Source of the DNA: Flavobacterium sp. 1355
Lineage (GTDB): Bacteria > Bacteroidota > Bacteroidia > Flavobacteriales > Flavobacteriaceae
Assembly (NCBI RefSeq): GCF_017833415.1
Contig: NZ_JAFICC010000018.1
Location: 46,246-110,245 of the forward strand
DNA: 64,000 nt
Direction: 5' to 3'
Below, in pieces: positions 18,625-27,150 of the stretch. The position numbers and the translations under genes are program-made. Under the pieces are notes generated by a model. It made no database searches. It saw nothing but the letters and a program-made list of their open reading frames with translations, and was not told the DNA's origin. Within the stretch, counting starts at the first letter, position 1, and every line of letters starts with the position of its first letter.

Positions 18625-18936
18625 TTGGAAAAGTATAGTGTTAAAATTGATGAAGAAGCATTAAATGATCTTCGAGAAATTGTTATTTGGTACAATACTG
18701 CATCAAAAGATTTGGGAATTCGATTTCACAAACAAATAAAATCGCAAATAAATTCGTTAAAAAACAATCCGCACATTTGTGCAATACGCTACTCAGATAC
18801 AAGATGCATGCTCGTTAAAAAATTTCCGTTTATTGTACACTACTCCATTAATGAAGAATCTTTACTAGTAGAAATTTATGCCATATTCCACACTAGCCGG
18901 AATCCTCAAATTTGGAAGAATAGGATCAAAAAATAA
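18625..18936 (+). CDS. RelE/ParE-family toxin
   Basis: About 103 residues. The fold signature is plain: YSVKIDEEALNDLREIVIWYN, GIRFHKQIKSQINSLKNNP, then YSDTRCMLVKKFPFIVHYSI and a final AIFHTSRNP. No in-frame ATG exists. TTG codons at 18598 (inside the antitoxin gene) and 18625 are the candidates; 18625 puts the start just before the conserved YSVKI strand. ParE toxins poison gyrase and RelE toxins cut ribosomal mRNA; which applies cannot be read here. Translation is probably coupled to the antitoxin. Confidence 0.82.
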   Translation: MEKYSVKIDEEALNDLREIVIWYNTASKDLGIRFHKQIKSQINSLKNNPHICAIRYSDTRCMLVKKFPFIVHYSINEESLLVEIYAIFHTSRNPQIWKNRIKK

Positions 18937-19131
18937 AAATGTCTCTTTTAATATTTACAGACAATTTTTTTAATACTCTGATAGTGAGTCACAAGCCAAA
19001 ACCTATATAATAACAAATGTTACATTTAAATTAATAAATGGACATTCTTGTGACAATTCTCAAAAAAAGACTTAATTTAGCTAGCCGTTTTTGAAAAAAT
19101 TTTTGATTTTGGCAAAGACTAACATAAATCT

Positions 19132-19491
19132 ATGAATCTAAGAGAACAATTCGATAACGTCGACAACTATTTTTCGCCAAAAATAATTGATGAAGTAAAT
19201 GATCAGTTTATTAAAGTGGCAAAAATAAAAGGTCAGGAAGTTCCCTGGCATAATCACGAAAATGAGGATGAATTATTCTACATTGTCGATGGTGAGCTTT
19301 TAATGGAAATTGAAAACCAGCCTTCTTTCAACATGAAAAAAGGTGATTTATTTGTTGTAAAAAAAGGAACAAATCACAGGGTTTCGTCGGTTGAAGAATG
19401 CTTAATCATGCTGATTGAGTCTAAAACAACCGAACACACCGGAAAAGTTAAAAGCAGTATTACAAAATCAATTGAGCAACAAACGTATTAA
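19132..19491 (+). CDS. Cupin-domain protein
   Basis: 119 residues forming one cupin barrel. Motif 1 is WHNHENEDELFYIVDGELLME with two His and a Glu as metal ligands; motif 2 is MKKGDLFVVKKGTNHRV with the fourth ligand His. The ligand set is complete, so metal binding is likely, but the small single-domain cupins have varied roles and none is indicated. It is preceded by about 195 bp without a gene, which hold its promoter. Confidence 0.85.
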   Translation: MNLREQFDNVDNYFSPKIIDEVNDQFIKVAKIKGQEVPWHNHENEDELFYIVDGELLMEIENQPSFNMKKGDLFVVKKGTNHRVSSVEECLIMLIESKTTEHTGKVKSSITKSIEQQTY

Positions 19492-19536
19492 TTAAAGAAT
19501 TCTTCTTTTAAACGAAAAGTTCAATTGAAAACCTGT

Positions 19537-19628
19537 GCCTAGCCCTGATGGGAACGGCATCCTTTTATGGTGGTCCCGAGGCTTCGGGGATCCATAAAAG
19601 ATATAGTGGACAGCAGGAATAAGCTCCT
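19537..19628 (+). ncRNA. Candidate structured RNA element upstream of the LOG-family gene
   Basis: A compact 92-bp element. It has a perfect 9-bp stem (CTTTTATGG 19562-19570 with CCATAAAAG 19592-19600) capped by the GC-rich hairpin TCCCGAGGCTTCGGG. The flanking parts AGCCCTGATGGGAACGGCAT and GTGGACAGCAGGAATAAGCT can pair through CCTG/CAGG and AGC/GCT. The alternation of conserved-looking single strands with a variable terminal stem is what a structured RNA or riboswitch-like motif looks like. I recall similar elements being common between Flavobacterium genes (possibly the Flavo-1 motif), but cannot verify this. Confidence 0.5.
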
Positions 19629-19658
19629 TAAAAAAATATAAATTATAAAATACCTAAA

Positions 19659-20387
19659 ATGAGATTAGAAGATTTTGATAATGATGAGGATAAAGTAATT
19701 CAGGATCGTTTGAAACAAAAAACGTGGAATGAAATCAGAACAAATGACAGCTGGGCGATTTTTAAAATCATGGCAGAATTTGTAAACGGATATGAGAGCA
19801 TGGGACGTATTGGGCCGTGTGTATCGATTTTTGGTTCTGCAAGAACAAAACCGGACGACAAATATTATTTACTGGCTGAAAAAATTGCTTTTAAAATTAG
19901 TAAAGCAGGTTATGGCGTGATCACAGGAGGTGGTCCCGGTATTATGGAAGCTGGTAATAAAGGAGCACATTTAGGTGGCGGAACGTCTGTAGGATTGAAT
20001 ATCGAACTTCCTTTTGAGCAGCATTTTAACCCTTATATCGATCACGATAAAAACCTTAATTTTGATTACTTTTTTGTTAGAAAAGTAATGTTTGTAAAAT
20101 ATTCTCAGGGATTTGTAGTAATGCCCGGAGGTTTTGGAACTCTTGATGAAATGTTTGAAGCAATAACCTTGATTCAAACTAAAAAAATTGGAAAGTTCCC
20201 GATTATTCTGGTTGGTGTTGAATTCTGGTCCGGATTGATCGAATGGGTAAAAACGGTTCTGGTTGAAAAAATGCAAACGGTAAGCCCGGATGATCTGAAT
20301 TTATTTAAGATTGTTGACACTGAAGATGAAGTGGTTGATGTGTTGGATAAATTCTACAAGAAATACGATTTGAGTCCGAATTTTTAA
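19659..20387 (+). CDS. LOG-family (TIGR00730) Rossmann-fold protein
   Basis: 242 residues. The nucleotide-binding signature GGGPGIMEAGNKGA and the catalytic PGGFGTLDEMFE motif (PGGxGTxxE) are both intact. Proteins of this family are cytokinin-riboside 5'-monophosphate phosphoribohydrolases, often mislabelled lysine decarboxylases; in bacteria the role is usually nucleotide salvage. The preceding structured element lies 31 bp upstream and could be its leader. Confidence 0.9.
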   Translation: MRLEDFDNDEDKVIQDRLKQKTWNEIRTNDSWAIFKIMAEFVNGYESMGRIGPCVSIFGSARTKPDDKYYLLAEKIAFKISKAGYGVITGGGPGIMEAGNKGAHLGGGTSVGLNIELPFEQHFNPYIDHDKNLNFDYFFVRKVMFVKYSQGFVVMPGGFGTLDEMFEAITLIQTKKIGKFPIILVGVEFWSGLIEWVKTVLVEKMQTVSPDDLNLFKIVDTEDEVVDVLDKFYKKYDLSPNF

Positions 20388-20497
20388 TAAATCTGACTTC
20401 ATAAATAATTTAAGATTAAGAAAGTATACTAAAAAGTTAATTTTCATATGCCTTATATTACGTATATGTTTAAAATACATTAATTCTTACAAGAAAT

Positions 20498-20528
20498 TGA
20501 AAGCTGTTTTTTTAAACAGCTTTTTTTA
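20498..20528 (+). terminator. Intrinsic terminator after the LOG-family gene
   Basis: AAGCTGTTT (20501-20509) pairs with AAACAGCTT (20514-20522), followed by a T run. It lies 110 bp past the stop. Confidence 0.75.
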
Positions 20529-20603
20529 TACTATTTTTACATAAATCCAAAAAAAGTACACGCTGGTAAATTAAAAAATACAGCCTAAAAAATTTAAGCC
20601 GAC

Positions 20604-23435
20604 TTGAGATCATTATATAAAGTAATATTGTTTTTCTTCGTTTTATTTAGTTCAATAAAACAATTTGCGCAGCATCATTCTAAGATGGAAGTGGCGGTAA
20701 ACTTTGAGCTTAAAACGCTAAATGTAAAACAGAATATTACATTTTATAATACTTCAAATGATACGATTGATTCGATTGTATTAAATGACTGGAACAATGC
20801 ATTTTCGAATAAAAATACGCCTTTGGCGAAACGCTTTTCAGATGAGTTTTATCGTGGTTTTCATTTGGCTAATGCTGCAGAAAGAGGCAATACAACGATC
20901 TTAAATCTACTGGATTCTGATGATATGGCGCTTGAGTGGGAAAGAACAGAAAAAAATCCCGATTTTATTGTCATAAAGTTGAAGCAAAGACTAATGCCTA
21001 ATGAGAAAGTCGATTTGCACATTAACTATATTGTAAAAATTCCTAGTGATAAATTTACGCATTATGGTTTTGATCAAAATGGAGGAATGAATCTTAAAAA
21101 TTGGTTTTTAAGCCCTGCCCGTTTTGAAAACCATGCTTTTACAAAATATAATAACTTCAATCTGGATGATATTGCAAATGCCTCAACAGATTATGAAATT
21201 TCTATAAAAATTCCGAAAACTTATTCGATTACTACAGATTTAAATTCTGTTTCTAAAGACTTAACAAGTCCGGAATTTGAAGTTTATTCTTTTTCAGGAA
21301 ATAACAGAACCGATTTTAATTTGTTTATTGAAAAACAAAATAGTTTTACCAGCTATGAAAATGGTTCGGTTGAAATTCTTTCAAACCTAAAGAACAAGAA
21401 ACTCGACGACATTCAAAAAGCGATTATTATTAATCGTGTAGTAACTTTTGCAAGTACTTTTATTGGTAAATATCCTCACGAAAAAATTACAATTTCGCAG
21501 ACCGATTATGACCGAAATCCGTTTTATGGGCTAAATCAGCTTCCTTCTTTTATAAGTCCGTTTTCTGATGAATTTGTATTTGAAATTACTTTCCTCAAAA
21601 CGTATCTGAACAATTATTTGAAAAACAGTCTGCGTCTGGATCCAAGAAAAGATAACTGGATTTATGATGGAATTCAGATTTATACCATGATGAAGTACAT
21701 GGAAGAAAACCATGCTGATCAAAAAATGCTTGGCAGCCTTTCGAACATGAAACTCTTTAAAAGTTATAATATTACCAGCCTGACTTTTAATGAGCAATAC
21801 AGCTATTATTATATGCTGATGGCCAGAAAAAACCTGGATCAGCCGCTTGGAGACCCTAAGAATAGTTTAATAAAATTTAATGAACAGATTGCCAGTAAAT
21901 ATCGGGCAGGTTTAAGTCTGAGCTATTTAGATGATTATTTGAACCATGATATAGTACCAAACAGCGTTCAGGAATTTTATGAACTGAACAAAAACCAACA
22001 GACTGAAAGATCTGATTTTGAAAAGATTTTGTCGAAAAACAGTTCTAAAGATATCGATTGGTTCTTTAAAACCATTATCGATTCACGAGATATTATAGAT
22101 TATAAATTTTCGAATGTTTCGAGAACAAAAAACAGTATCCAGTTTTCAATAAATAACAGAACTGGTGTTTATGCACCTGTTCCGGTTTATGGGCTTAAAA
22201 AAAACGAAGTTGTTTTTAAAACCTGGATTGAACCAAAAAGCAATGATTCGGTTTATGTATTTGACCGCAAAAATGCAGATAAAATAGTCTTAAACTATGA
22301 TAACGAAGTTCCGGAATATAATTTAAGAAACAACTGGAAATCATTAAAAAGCCTGGTAATCACAAATCGTCCTATAAAATTTAATTTTGCAAAAGATCTG
22401 GAAGATCCTTTCTATAATCAAATTTTATATATCCCTACTCTTACTTATAATTATTATGACGGTTTTACACCAGGAATGCGTTTTCATAATAAGACGATTT
22501 TAGACAAACCGTTTACTTTTGATATCAATCCGGCATATTCTTTAAAAGCGGGTACGCTGTCCGGTTCTTCTGCTTTTGCATTAAACCATTATTATAGAAA
22601 CAGCACACTTTACAACGTACGATATTCTGTTAGCCAGAATTATTATCATTATGCTCCGGATGCTACTTACCTGAGATTAAATCCGATGGTTCAGTTTCGA
22701 ATTCGTGAAAAAAACTTCAGAGACAACAGAAAGCAGCTAATTCTGCTGCGTCAGGTTATTGTCAATCGGGAAGAAAGTGAATTTATAACAGATAATTCGA
22801 AACCTAATTATTCGGTTTTTAATGCTCGTTATATGAATACAAAAACAGAATTGGTCAATCATTTAAATTTTATGACAGATGTTCAGTTTTCGGGTGATTT
22901 TGGAAAGCTGGCGGGAGAAATAGAATACAGGAGATTATTTGAAAATAATAATAAACTGAATTTGAGGCTATACGCTGGAAGTTTTTTGTATAACAGAACA
23001 AATTCTGATTATTTTAGTTTTGGATTAGACAGGCCTACAGATTATTTGTTTGATTATAATTTTTTGGGAAGATCAGAAAGTACCGGATTTTTTAGTCAGC
23101 AGTATGTAATCGCTGAGGGTGGATTTAAATCCAAAATTGAACCAAGGTATGCCAATCAATGGATGACGACTTTGAATGCCAGTTATTCTCTTTGGAACTG
23201 GATTGAGGCTTATGGGGACATTGGTTTTGTAAAAAATAAACATCAAAAAGCTAACTTTGCATACGATAGCGGTATACGATTAAACCTTGTTCCGGATTAT
23301 TTTGAACTGTATTTTCCGGTTTATTCCAACAATGGATGGGAGATTTCTCAACCAAAATACAATGAAAAAATACGATTTGTTGTGACATTTGCACCTAAAA
23401 CATTAGTCACGCTTTTTACCCGAAAATGGTTTTAA
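20604..23435 (+). CDS. M1-peptidase-like domain (no zinc motif) fused to an outer-membrane beta-barrel
   Basis: 943 residues from a TTG codon. An in-frame TAA at 20595-20597 rules out earlier starts and residues 1-22 (VILFFFVLFSSIKQFAQ) form a signal peptide. Residues about 25-480 follow the M1 aminopeptidase plan: an N-terminal sandwich, then YIGKYPHEKITI, but the zinc site is lost: FEITF (326-330) stands where HExxH is expected and WIYDG (352-356) replaces WLNEG. No HExxH occurs anywhere. Residues about 590-943 alternate aromatic beta strands (YNVRYSVSQNYYHYAP, LNLRLYAGSFLYNR) and end in WF, as outer-membrane barrels do. A non-catalytic surface receptor or scaffold is inferred. Confidence 0.7.
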   Translation: MRSLYKVILFFFVLFSSIKQFAQHHSKMEVAVNFELKTLNVKQNITFYNTSNDTIDSIVLNDWNNAFSNKNTPLAKRFSDEFYRGFHLANAAERGNTTILNLLDSDDMALEWERTEKNPDFIVIKLKQRLMPNEKVDLHINYIVKIPSDKFTHYGFDQNGGMNLKNWFLSPARFENHAFTKYNNFNLDDIANASTDYEISIKIPKTYSITTDLNSVSKDLTSPEFEVYSFSGNNRTDFNLFIEKQNSFTSYENGSVEILSNLKNKKLDDIQKAIIINRVVTFASTFIGKYPHEKITISQTDYDRNPFYGLNQLPSFISPFSDEFVFEITFLKTYLNNYLKNSLRLDPRKDNWIYDGIQIYTMMKYMEENHADQKMLGSLSNMKLFKSYNITSLTFNEQYSYYYMLMARKNLDQPLGDPKNSLIKFNEQIASKYRAGLSLSYLDDYLNHDIVPNSVQEFYELNKNQQTERSDFEKILSKNSSKDIDWFFKTIIDSRDIIDYKFSNVSRTKNSIQFSINNRTGVYAPVPVYGLKKNEVVFKTWIEPKSNDSVYVFDRKNADKIVLNYDNEVPEYNLRNNWKSLKSLVITNRPIKFNFAKDLEDPFYNQILYIPTLTYNYYDGFTPGMRFHNKTILDKPFTFDINPAYSLKAGTLSGSSAFALNHYYRNSTLYNVRYSVSQNYYHYAPDATYLRLNPMVQFRIREKNFRDNRKQLILLRQVIVNREESEFITDNSKPNYSVFNARYMNTKTELVNHLNFMTDVQFSGDFGKLAGEIEYRRLFENNNKLNLRLYAGSFLYNRTNSDYFSFGLDRPTDYLFDYNFLGRSESTGFFSQQYVIAEGGFKSKIEPRYANQWMTTLNASYSLWNWIEAYGDIGFVKNKHQKANFAYDSGIRLNLVPDYFELYFPVYSNNGWEISQPKYNEKIRFVVTFAPKTLVTLFTRKWF

Positions 23436-23589
23436 TTGAATAAATTTTAAAGAAAAACATGAATTATATTCATTAAAATCAGAAAAATTATTCATATTCA
23501 ACAAAAAAAATACTTAGTTTTAGTAATTTACTTATAAATAATTAAATTATATTTATTTTAATGAATTATGATTATTGATACTTTTTAAG

Positions 23590-23597
23590 TAATTTTG
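23590..23597 (+). promoter_or_regulatory. -7 promoter box of the E1 alpha/beta gene
   Basis: TAATTTTG (TAnnTTTG) 25 bp before the ATG at 23623. The upstream 140 bp are extremely AT-rich. Confidence 0.5.
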
Positions 23598-23622
23598 CCG
23601 CATAACATGACCATTCCAGATT

Positions 23623-26034
23623 ATGATTAAAGAACAAAACAATACTACATTGACTTTCGAAGATTTCAAAACTGAAGTCTTGAATGATTACAGAATAGCG
23701 GTTACAAGCCGTGAATGTAGTCTTCTAGGCCGTAAAGAGGTATTGACAGGGAAAGCCAAATTTGGAATTTTTGGTGACGGAAAGGAAGTTCCTCAGCTTG
23801 CAATGGCAAAAGCTTTTAAAAATGGCGATTTCCGTTCAGGATATTACCGCGACCAGACTTTTATGATGGCCATTGGAGAATTGACTCCAAAGCAATTTTT
23901 TGCCGGTTTATACGGTCACACTGATTTGGATTTTGATCCAATGTCTGCAGGAAGACAAATGGGCGGACATTTTGTAACGCACAGCCTGAACGAAGACGGT
24001 TCCTGGAAAGATTTAACAAAACAAAAAAATTCAAGCTCAGATATATCCCCTACTGCCGGGCAAATGCCACGATTGCTAGGTTTGGCACAGGCCTCAAAAA
24101 TCTACAGAAATGTTGATGGCATTACTATTAAAGACAAATTCTCTGTAAATGGTAATGAAGTTGCCTGGGGAACTATAGGTAACGCAAGTACTTCTGAAGG
24201 TTTGTTTTTTGAAACTATAAATGCTGCCGGAGTTTTACAGGTTCCGATGGTAATGAGTGTCTGGGATGATGAGTATGGAATTTCTGTTCATGCGAAACAT
24301 CAGACTACCAAAGAAAATATTTCTGAAATCCTAAAAGGATATCAGCGTGACATGGACTCAAAAGGTTATGAAATCTTTAGGGTAAAAGGCTGGGATTATG
24401 CCGAATTGGTTTCTACGTACGAAAGAGCAGCAGCAATTGCGCGCGAAGAGCACGTTCCGGTTTTGATTCATGTAAACGAATTGACACAACCACAAGGACA
24501 TTCGACGTCGGGTTCGCACGAACGTTACAAAAACGGAGAAAGACTTGCCTGGGAAAGAGATTTTGATTGTATCCGCCAGATGCGTTTATGGATGATTGCT
24601 ATCAATATTGCCTCTCCTGAAGAACTGGCTGAAATTGAATTTGAGCTGAAAAAAGAAGTTCTGGAAGCTAAAAAAGAAGCATGGAACTCTTTTATAAATC
24701 CAATTATTGAAGATCAAAAAAATCTTTTGGCTTTATTAGAGCAAATTGCCGAAGCAAGCATCAACCACAAAGAAAGAATTAGAAAATATATTACGGAGCT
24801 AAGTGCCATAAAAGCACCGCTGAAAAAAGACATGCTTTCTATAGCCAGAAAAATTCAGCGTTTTATTGAAGTTCCAAACAGCAGAGTATTATTATCAGAC
24901 TGGATTACCAACTATATCGGGATAACACAGGGCAAATTTAGCAGTAACCTGCATTCAGATTCTGCAAAGAATGTGTTTTCTGTAGAAAAAGTGCTTCCTC
25001 AATATGCCGAAAATGCAAAACCTGATCTGGACGGAAGAATGATTCTTCGTGATAATTTTGATGCTTTGTTTTCTAAATATCCTGAAACCTTAATTTTTGG
25101 AGAAGATGTTGGAAACATTGGTGATGTAAACCAAGGTTTAGAAGGTATGCAGGAAAAATACGGTGAACTTCGTGTTGCCGATGTCGGAATTCGTGAAGCG
25201 ACTATTATTGGTCAGGGAATTGGTATGGCTTTGAGAGGATTGCGCCCTATTGCAGAAATTCAATATTTAGATTATTTATTGTATGCTATTCAAATCATGA
25301 GTGATGATTTGGCTACTTTACAATACAGAACTGTTGGTAAACAAAAAGCACCGTTAATTATCAGAACCCGTGGACACCGTCTGGAAGGTATCTGGCACTC
25401 TGGTTCTCCAATGGGAATGATAATAAACGCTATTCGCGGAATTCATGTTTTGGTTCCGAGAGATATGACACAGGCTGCAGGTTTTTATAACACACTTTTA
25501 GAGTGCGATGAGCCGGCTTTAGTAATTGAGTGTTTAAACGGTTACCGCTTAAAAGAAAAAACACCTTTGAATTTTGGTGAATTCAAAACGCCAATCGGGG
25601 TTGTGGAAACTTTAAAAGAAGGTGCTGATATTACCTTGGTTTCTTACGGATCTACTTTGAGACTAGTGCAGCAGGCAGCAACCGAATTATTAGATTTAGG
25701 AATTGACTGTGAGGTTATTGATGTTCAGTCTTTGCTTCCTTTTGATATTAATAAAGATATTGTAAAAAGTGTCGCCAAAACAAATCGTCTTTTAGTAATT
25801 GACGAAGATGTTCCGGGTGGGGCTTCGGCTTATATTTTGCAGCAAATTTTAGAAGAACAGGATGCGTATAAATATTTAGACAGTAAACCACAGACTCTTG
25901 CTGCCAAAGCACACAGAGCAGCTTATGGAACTGATGGTGATTATTTCTCTAAACCTTCTGCAGAAGATATTTTTGAAAAAGTTTATGCAATGATGAATGA
26001 AGTTAATCCTTCTAAATTTCCTGCTTTGTACTAA
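23623..26034 (+). CDS. 2-oxoacid dehydrogenase E1, alpha and beta fused
   Basis: 803 residues. The alpha half (about 1-400) has the thiamine-diphosphate region GNASTSEGLFFETINAAG and SVWDDEYGISV. The beta half (about 470-803) has LIFGEDVGNIGDVNQGL, RVADVGIREATIIGQGIGMALRGLRP in two neighbouring stretches, and the C-terminal LLVIDEDVPGGASAYI. Such alpha/beta fusions are the normal Bacteroidetes form of the branched-chain or pyruvate-type E1 that feeds a lipoyl E2. The substrate (branched-chain oxoacid more likely than pyruvate) cannot be settled. No E2 or E3 gene is next to it. Confidence 0.9.
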   Translation: MIKEQNNTTLTFEDFKTEVLNDYRIAVTSRECSLLGRKEVLTGKAKFGIFGDGKEVPQLAMAKAFKNGDFRSGYYRDQTFMMAIGELTPKQFFAGLYGHTDLDFDPMSAGRQMGGHFVTHSLNEDGSWKDLTKQKNSSSDISPTAGQMPRLLGLAQASKIYRNVDGITIKDKFSVNGNEVAWGTIGNASTSEGLFFETINAAGVLQVPMVMSVWDDEYGISVHAKHQTTKENISEILKGYQRDMDSKGYEIFRVKGWDYAELVSTYERAAAIAREEHVPVLIHVNELTQPQGHSTSGSHERYKNGERLAWERDFDCIRQMRLWMIAINIASPEELAEIEFELKKEVLEAKKEAWNSFINPIIEDQKNLLALLEQIAEASINHKERIRKYITELSAIKAPLKKDMLSIARKIQRFIEVPNSRVLLSDWITNYIGITQGKFSSNLHSDSAKNVFSVEKVLPQYAENAKPDLDGRMILRDNFDALFSKYPETLIFGEDVGNIGDVNQGLEGMQEKYGELRVADVGIREATIIGQGIGMALRGLRPIAEIQYLDYLLYAIQIMSDDLATLQYRTVGKQKAPLIIRTRGHRLEGIWHSGSPMGMIINAIRGIHVLVPRDMTQAAGFYNTLLECDEPALVIECLNGYRLKEKTPLNFGEFKTPIGVVETLKEGADITLVSYGSTLRLVQQAATELLDLGIDCEVIDVQSLLPFDINKDIVKSVAKTNRLLVIDEDVPGGASAYILQQILEEQDAYKYLDSKPQTLAAKAHRAAYGTDGDYFSKPSAEDIFEKVYAMMNEVNPSKFPALY

Positions 26035-26059
26035 GGATTTTAGATTGATTTTAGATAAT

Positions 26060-26090
26060 AAAAAAAGCTCCAAATTGGAGCTTTTTGTTT
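26060..26090 (+). terminator. Intrinsic terminator after the E1 gene
   Basis: A stem of about 12 bp (AAAAAGCTCCAA with TTGGAGCTTTTT, one-base loop) followed by GTTTT, 27 bp after the stop codon. Confidence 0.82.
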
Positions 26091-26099
26091 TGCAAAGTA

Positions 26100-26222
26100 T
26101 GTCCTGATCCCGAGGCGTCGGGAGAAGGACCACACAAGAAGTTCTGCACAGAAATTCCACAAAGTGATGTGCTAATCTTTGTCGAGTTTTTTGTATAATC
26201 CTTCGTTCCTCAGGATGACAAG
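26100..26222. repeat. Isolated copy of the GGACCACACAAG hairpin repeat
   Basis: This unit has the same outer parts as the repeats around the GIY-YIG gene at 56-57 kb: GAAGGACCACACAAG on the left, CCTTCGTTCCTCAGGATGAC on the right. It carries an internal micro-palindrome TCCCGAGGCGTCGGGA at 26108-26123. Its right half is decayed (the CTTGTGTGG arm is replaced by TTTTTTGTATAA). It lies between the E1 terminator and the 3' end of kdsB. Confidence 0.8.
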
Positions 26223-26265
26223 AGTGAGTGAAAATCCATTCAAATCTGTCATCCGCTCAAACATT

Positions 26266-27000
26266 TTATCTGGAAGCCAAAATAGCCCTCGCCTTTTCTA
26301 AATCCTCAGCAGTATCAATGCCAATTCCTACATGCGTAGTTTCTACCATTTTAATTCGTTTTCCGAATTCTAAATAACGGAGCTGTTCCAGCTTCTCAGA
26401 AGCTTCTAAAGATTTCATCGGTAAACTGTAAAAATCTAATAAAGCCTGTTTTCTAAATGCATAAATTCCGATATGCTGAAAATAACGAACACCAACATCT
26501 TTATCTCTCGGATACGGAATTACTGATCTTGAAAAATACAATGCAAACTGTGACTGATCTACCACTACTTTTACATTATTGGGATTATTGATTTCTTCTT
26601 CACTTGTGATTTCTCTCATTAAAGATGCCAAATCAACTTTATGGTCCGGATCATTCTTAAAAGCTGCTAAAACTTGTTCCAGAGGGCCCGCCTCTGTAAA
26701 CGGCTCGTCACCTTGTACATTTACAACGATATCAACATCCAGATCCGCTACGGCTTCGGCAATTCGGTCACTTCCTGATTCGTGTTCTTTGATACTCATA
26801 ATAGCTTTTCCTCCATTGGAAATAATTTCATCAAAAATCAAATCGGAATCTGTTACCACAAAAACATCATCAAACAATTTTGTCGAAACTGCCGCTTCAT
26901 AGGTTCTTAAAATTACTGTTTTGCCTCCCAAATCCTGCATTAGTTTTGCAGGAAAACGTGTTGAAGCATATCTTGCCGGGATTACCGCTATTATTTTCAT
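26266..27000 (-). CDS. kdsB: 3-deoxy-manno-octulosonate cytidylyltransferase
   Basis: 244 residues. The N-terminal nucleotide-binding loop IIAVIPARYASTRFPAKLM is diagnostic, as are the VVNVQGDEPF metal site and the late KLEQLRYLE stretch. KdsB activates Kdo to CMP-Kdo for the inner core of lipopolysaccharide. With the LpxL-like acyltransferase at 4766 it shows that the organism makes Kdo-lipid A. It stands alone, between two repeat regions. Confidence 0.96.
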   Translation of the reverse strand: MKIIAVIPARYASTRFPAKLMQDLGGKTVILRTYEAAVSTKLFDDVFVVTDSDLIFDEIISNGGKAIMSIKEHESGSDRIAEAVADLDVDIVVNVQGDEPFTEAGPLEQVLAAFKNDPDHKVDLASLMREITSEEEINNPNNVKVVVDQSQFALYFSRSVIPYPRDKDVGVRYFQHIGIYAFRKQALLDFYSLPMKSLEASEKLEQLRYLEFGKRIKMVETTHVGIGIDTAEDLEKARAILASR

Positions 27001-27066
27001 TTTCTTGTCATTGCGAGGAACGAAATAATCTCATCCTCAAATTAATTTATTTTCTTCTTTGTGAAT

Positions 27067-27136
27067 CTCTGTGAAAACCTTTGCGAAGCTGTATGTTATA
27101 ATTTTACCACAGAGATTCGCAAAGGTTTTCACAGAG
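27067..27136. repeat. Perfect 21-bp inverted repeat
   Basis: CTCTGTGAAAACCTTTGCGA plus one A at 27067-27087 and its exact complement at 27116-27136, with a 28-nt spacer. It lies between the 3' end of the dioxygenase gene and the start of kdsB, which read in the same direction. It can form a very strong hairpin in RNA on either strand. No T run follows, so it looks like a repetitive palindrome and not a standard terminator. A half-copy of another repeat, GTCATTGCGAGGAACGAA, sits at 27007. Confidence 0.8.
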
Positions 27137-27150
27137 TTTCGCTAAATTTT

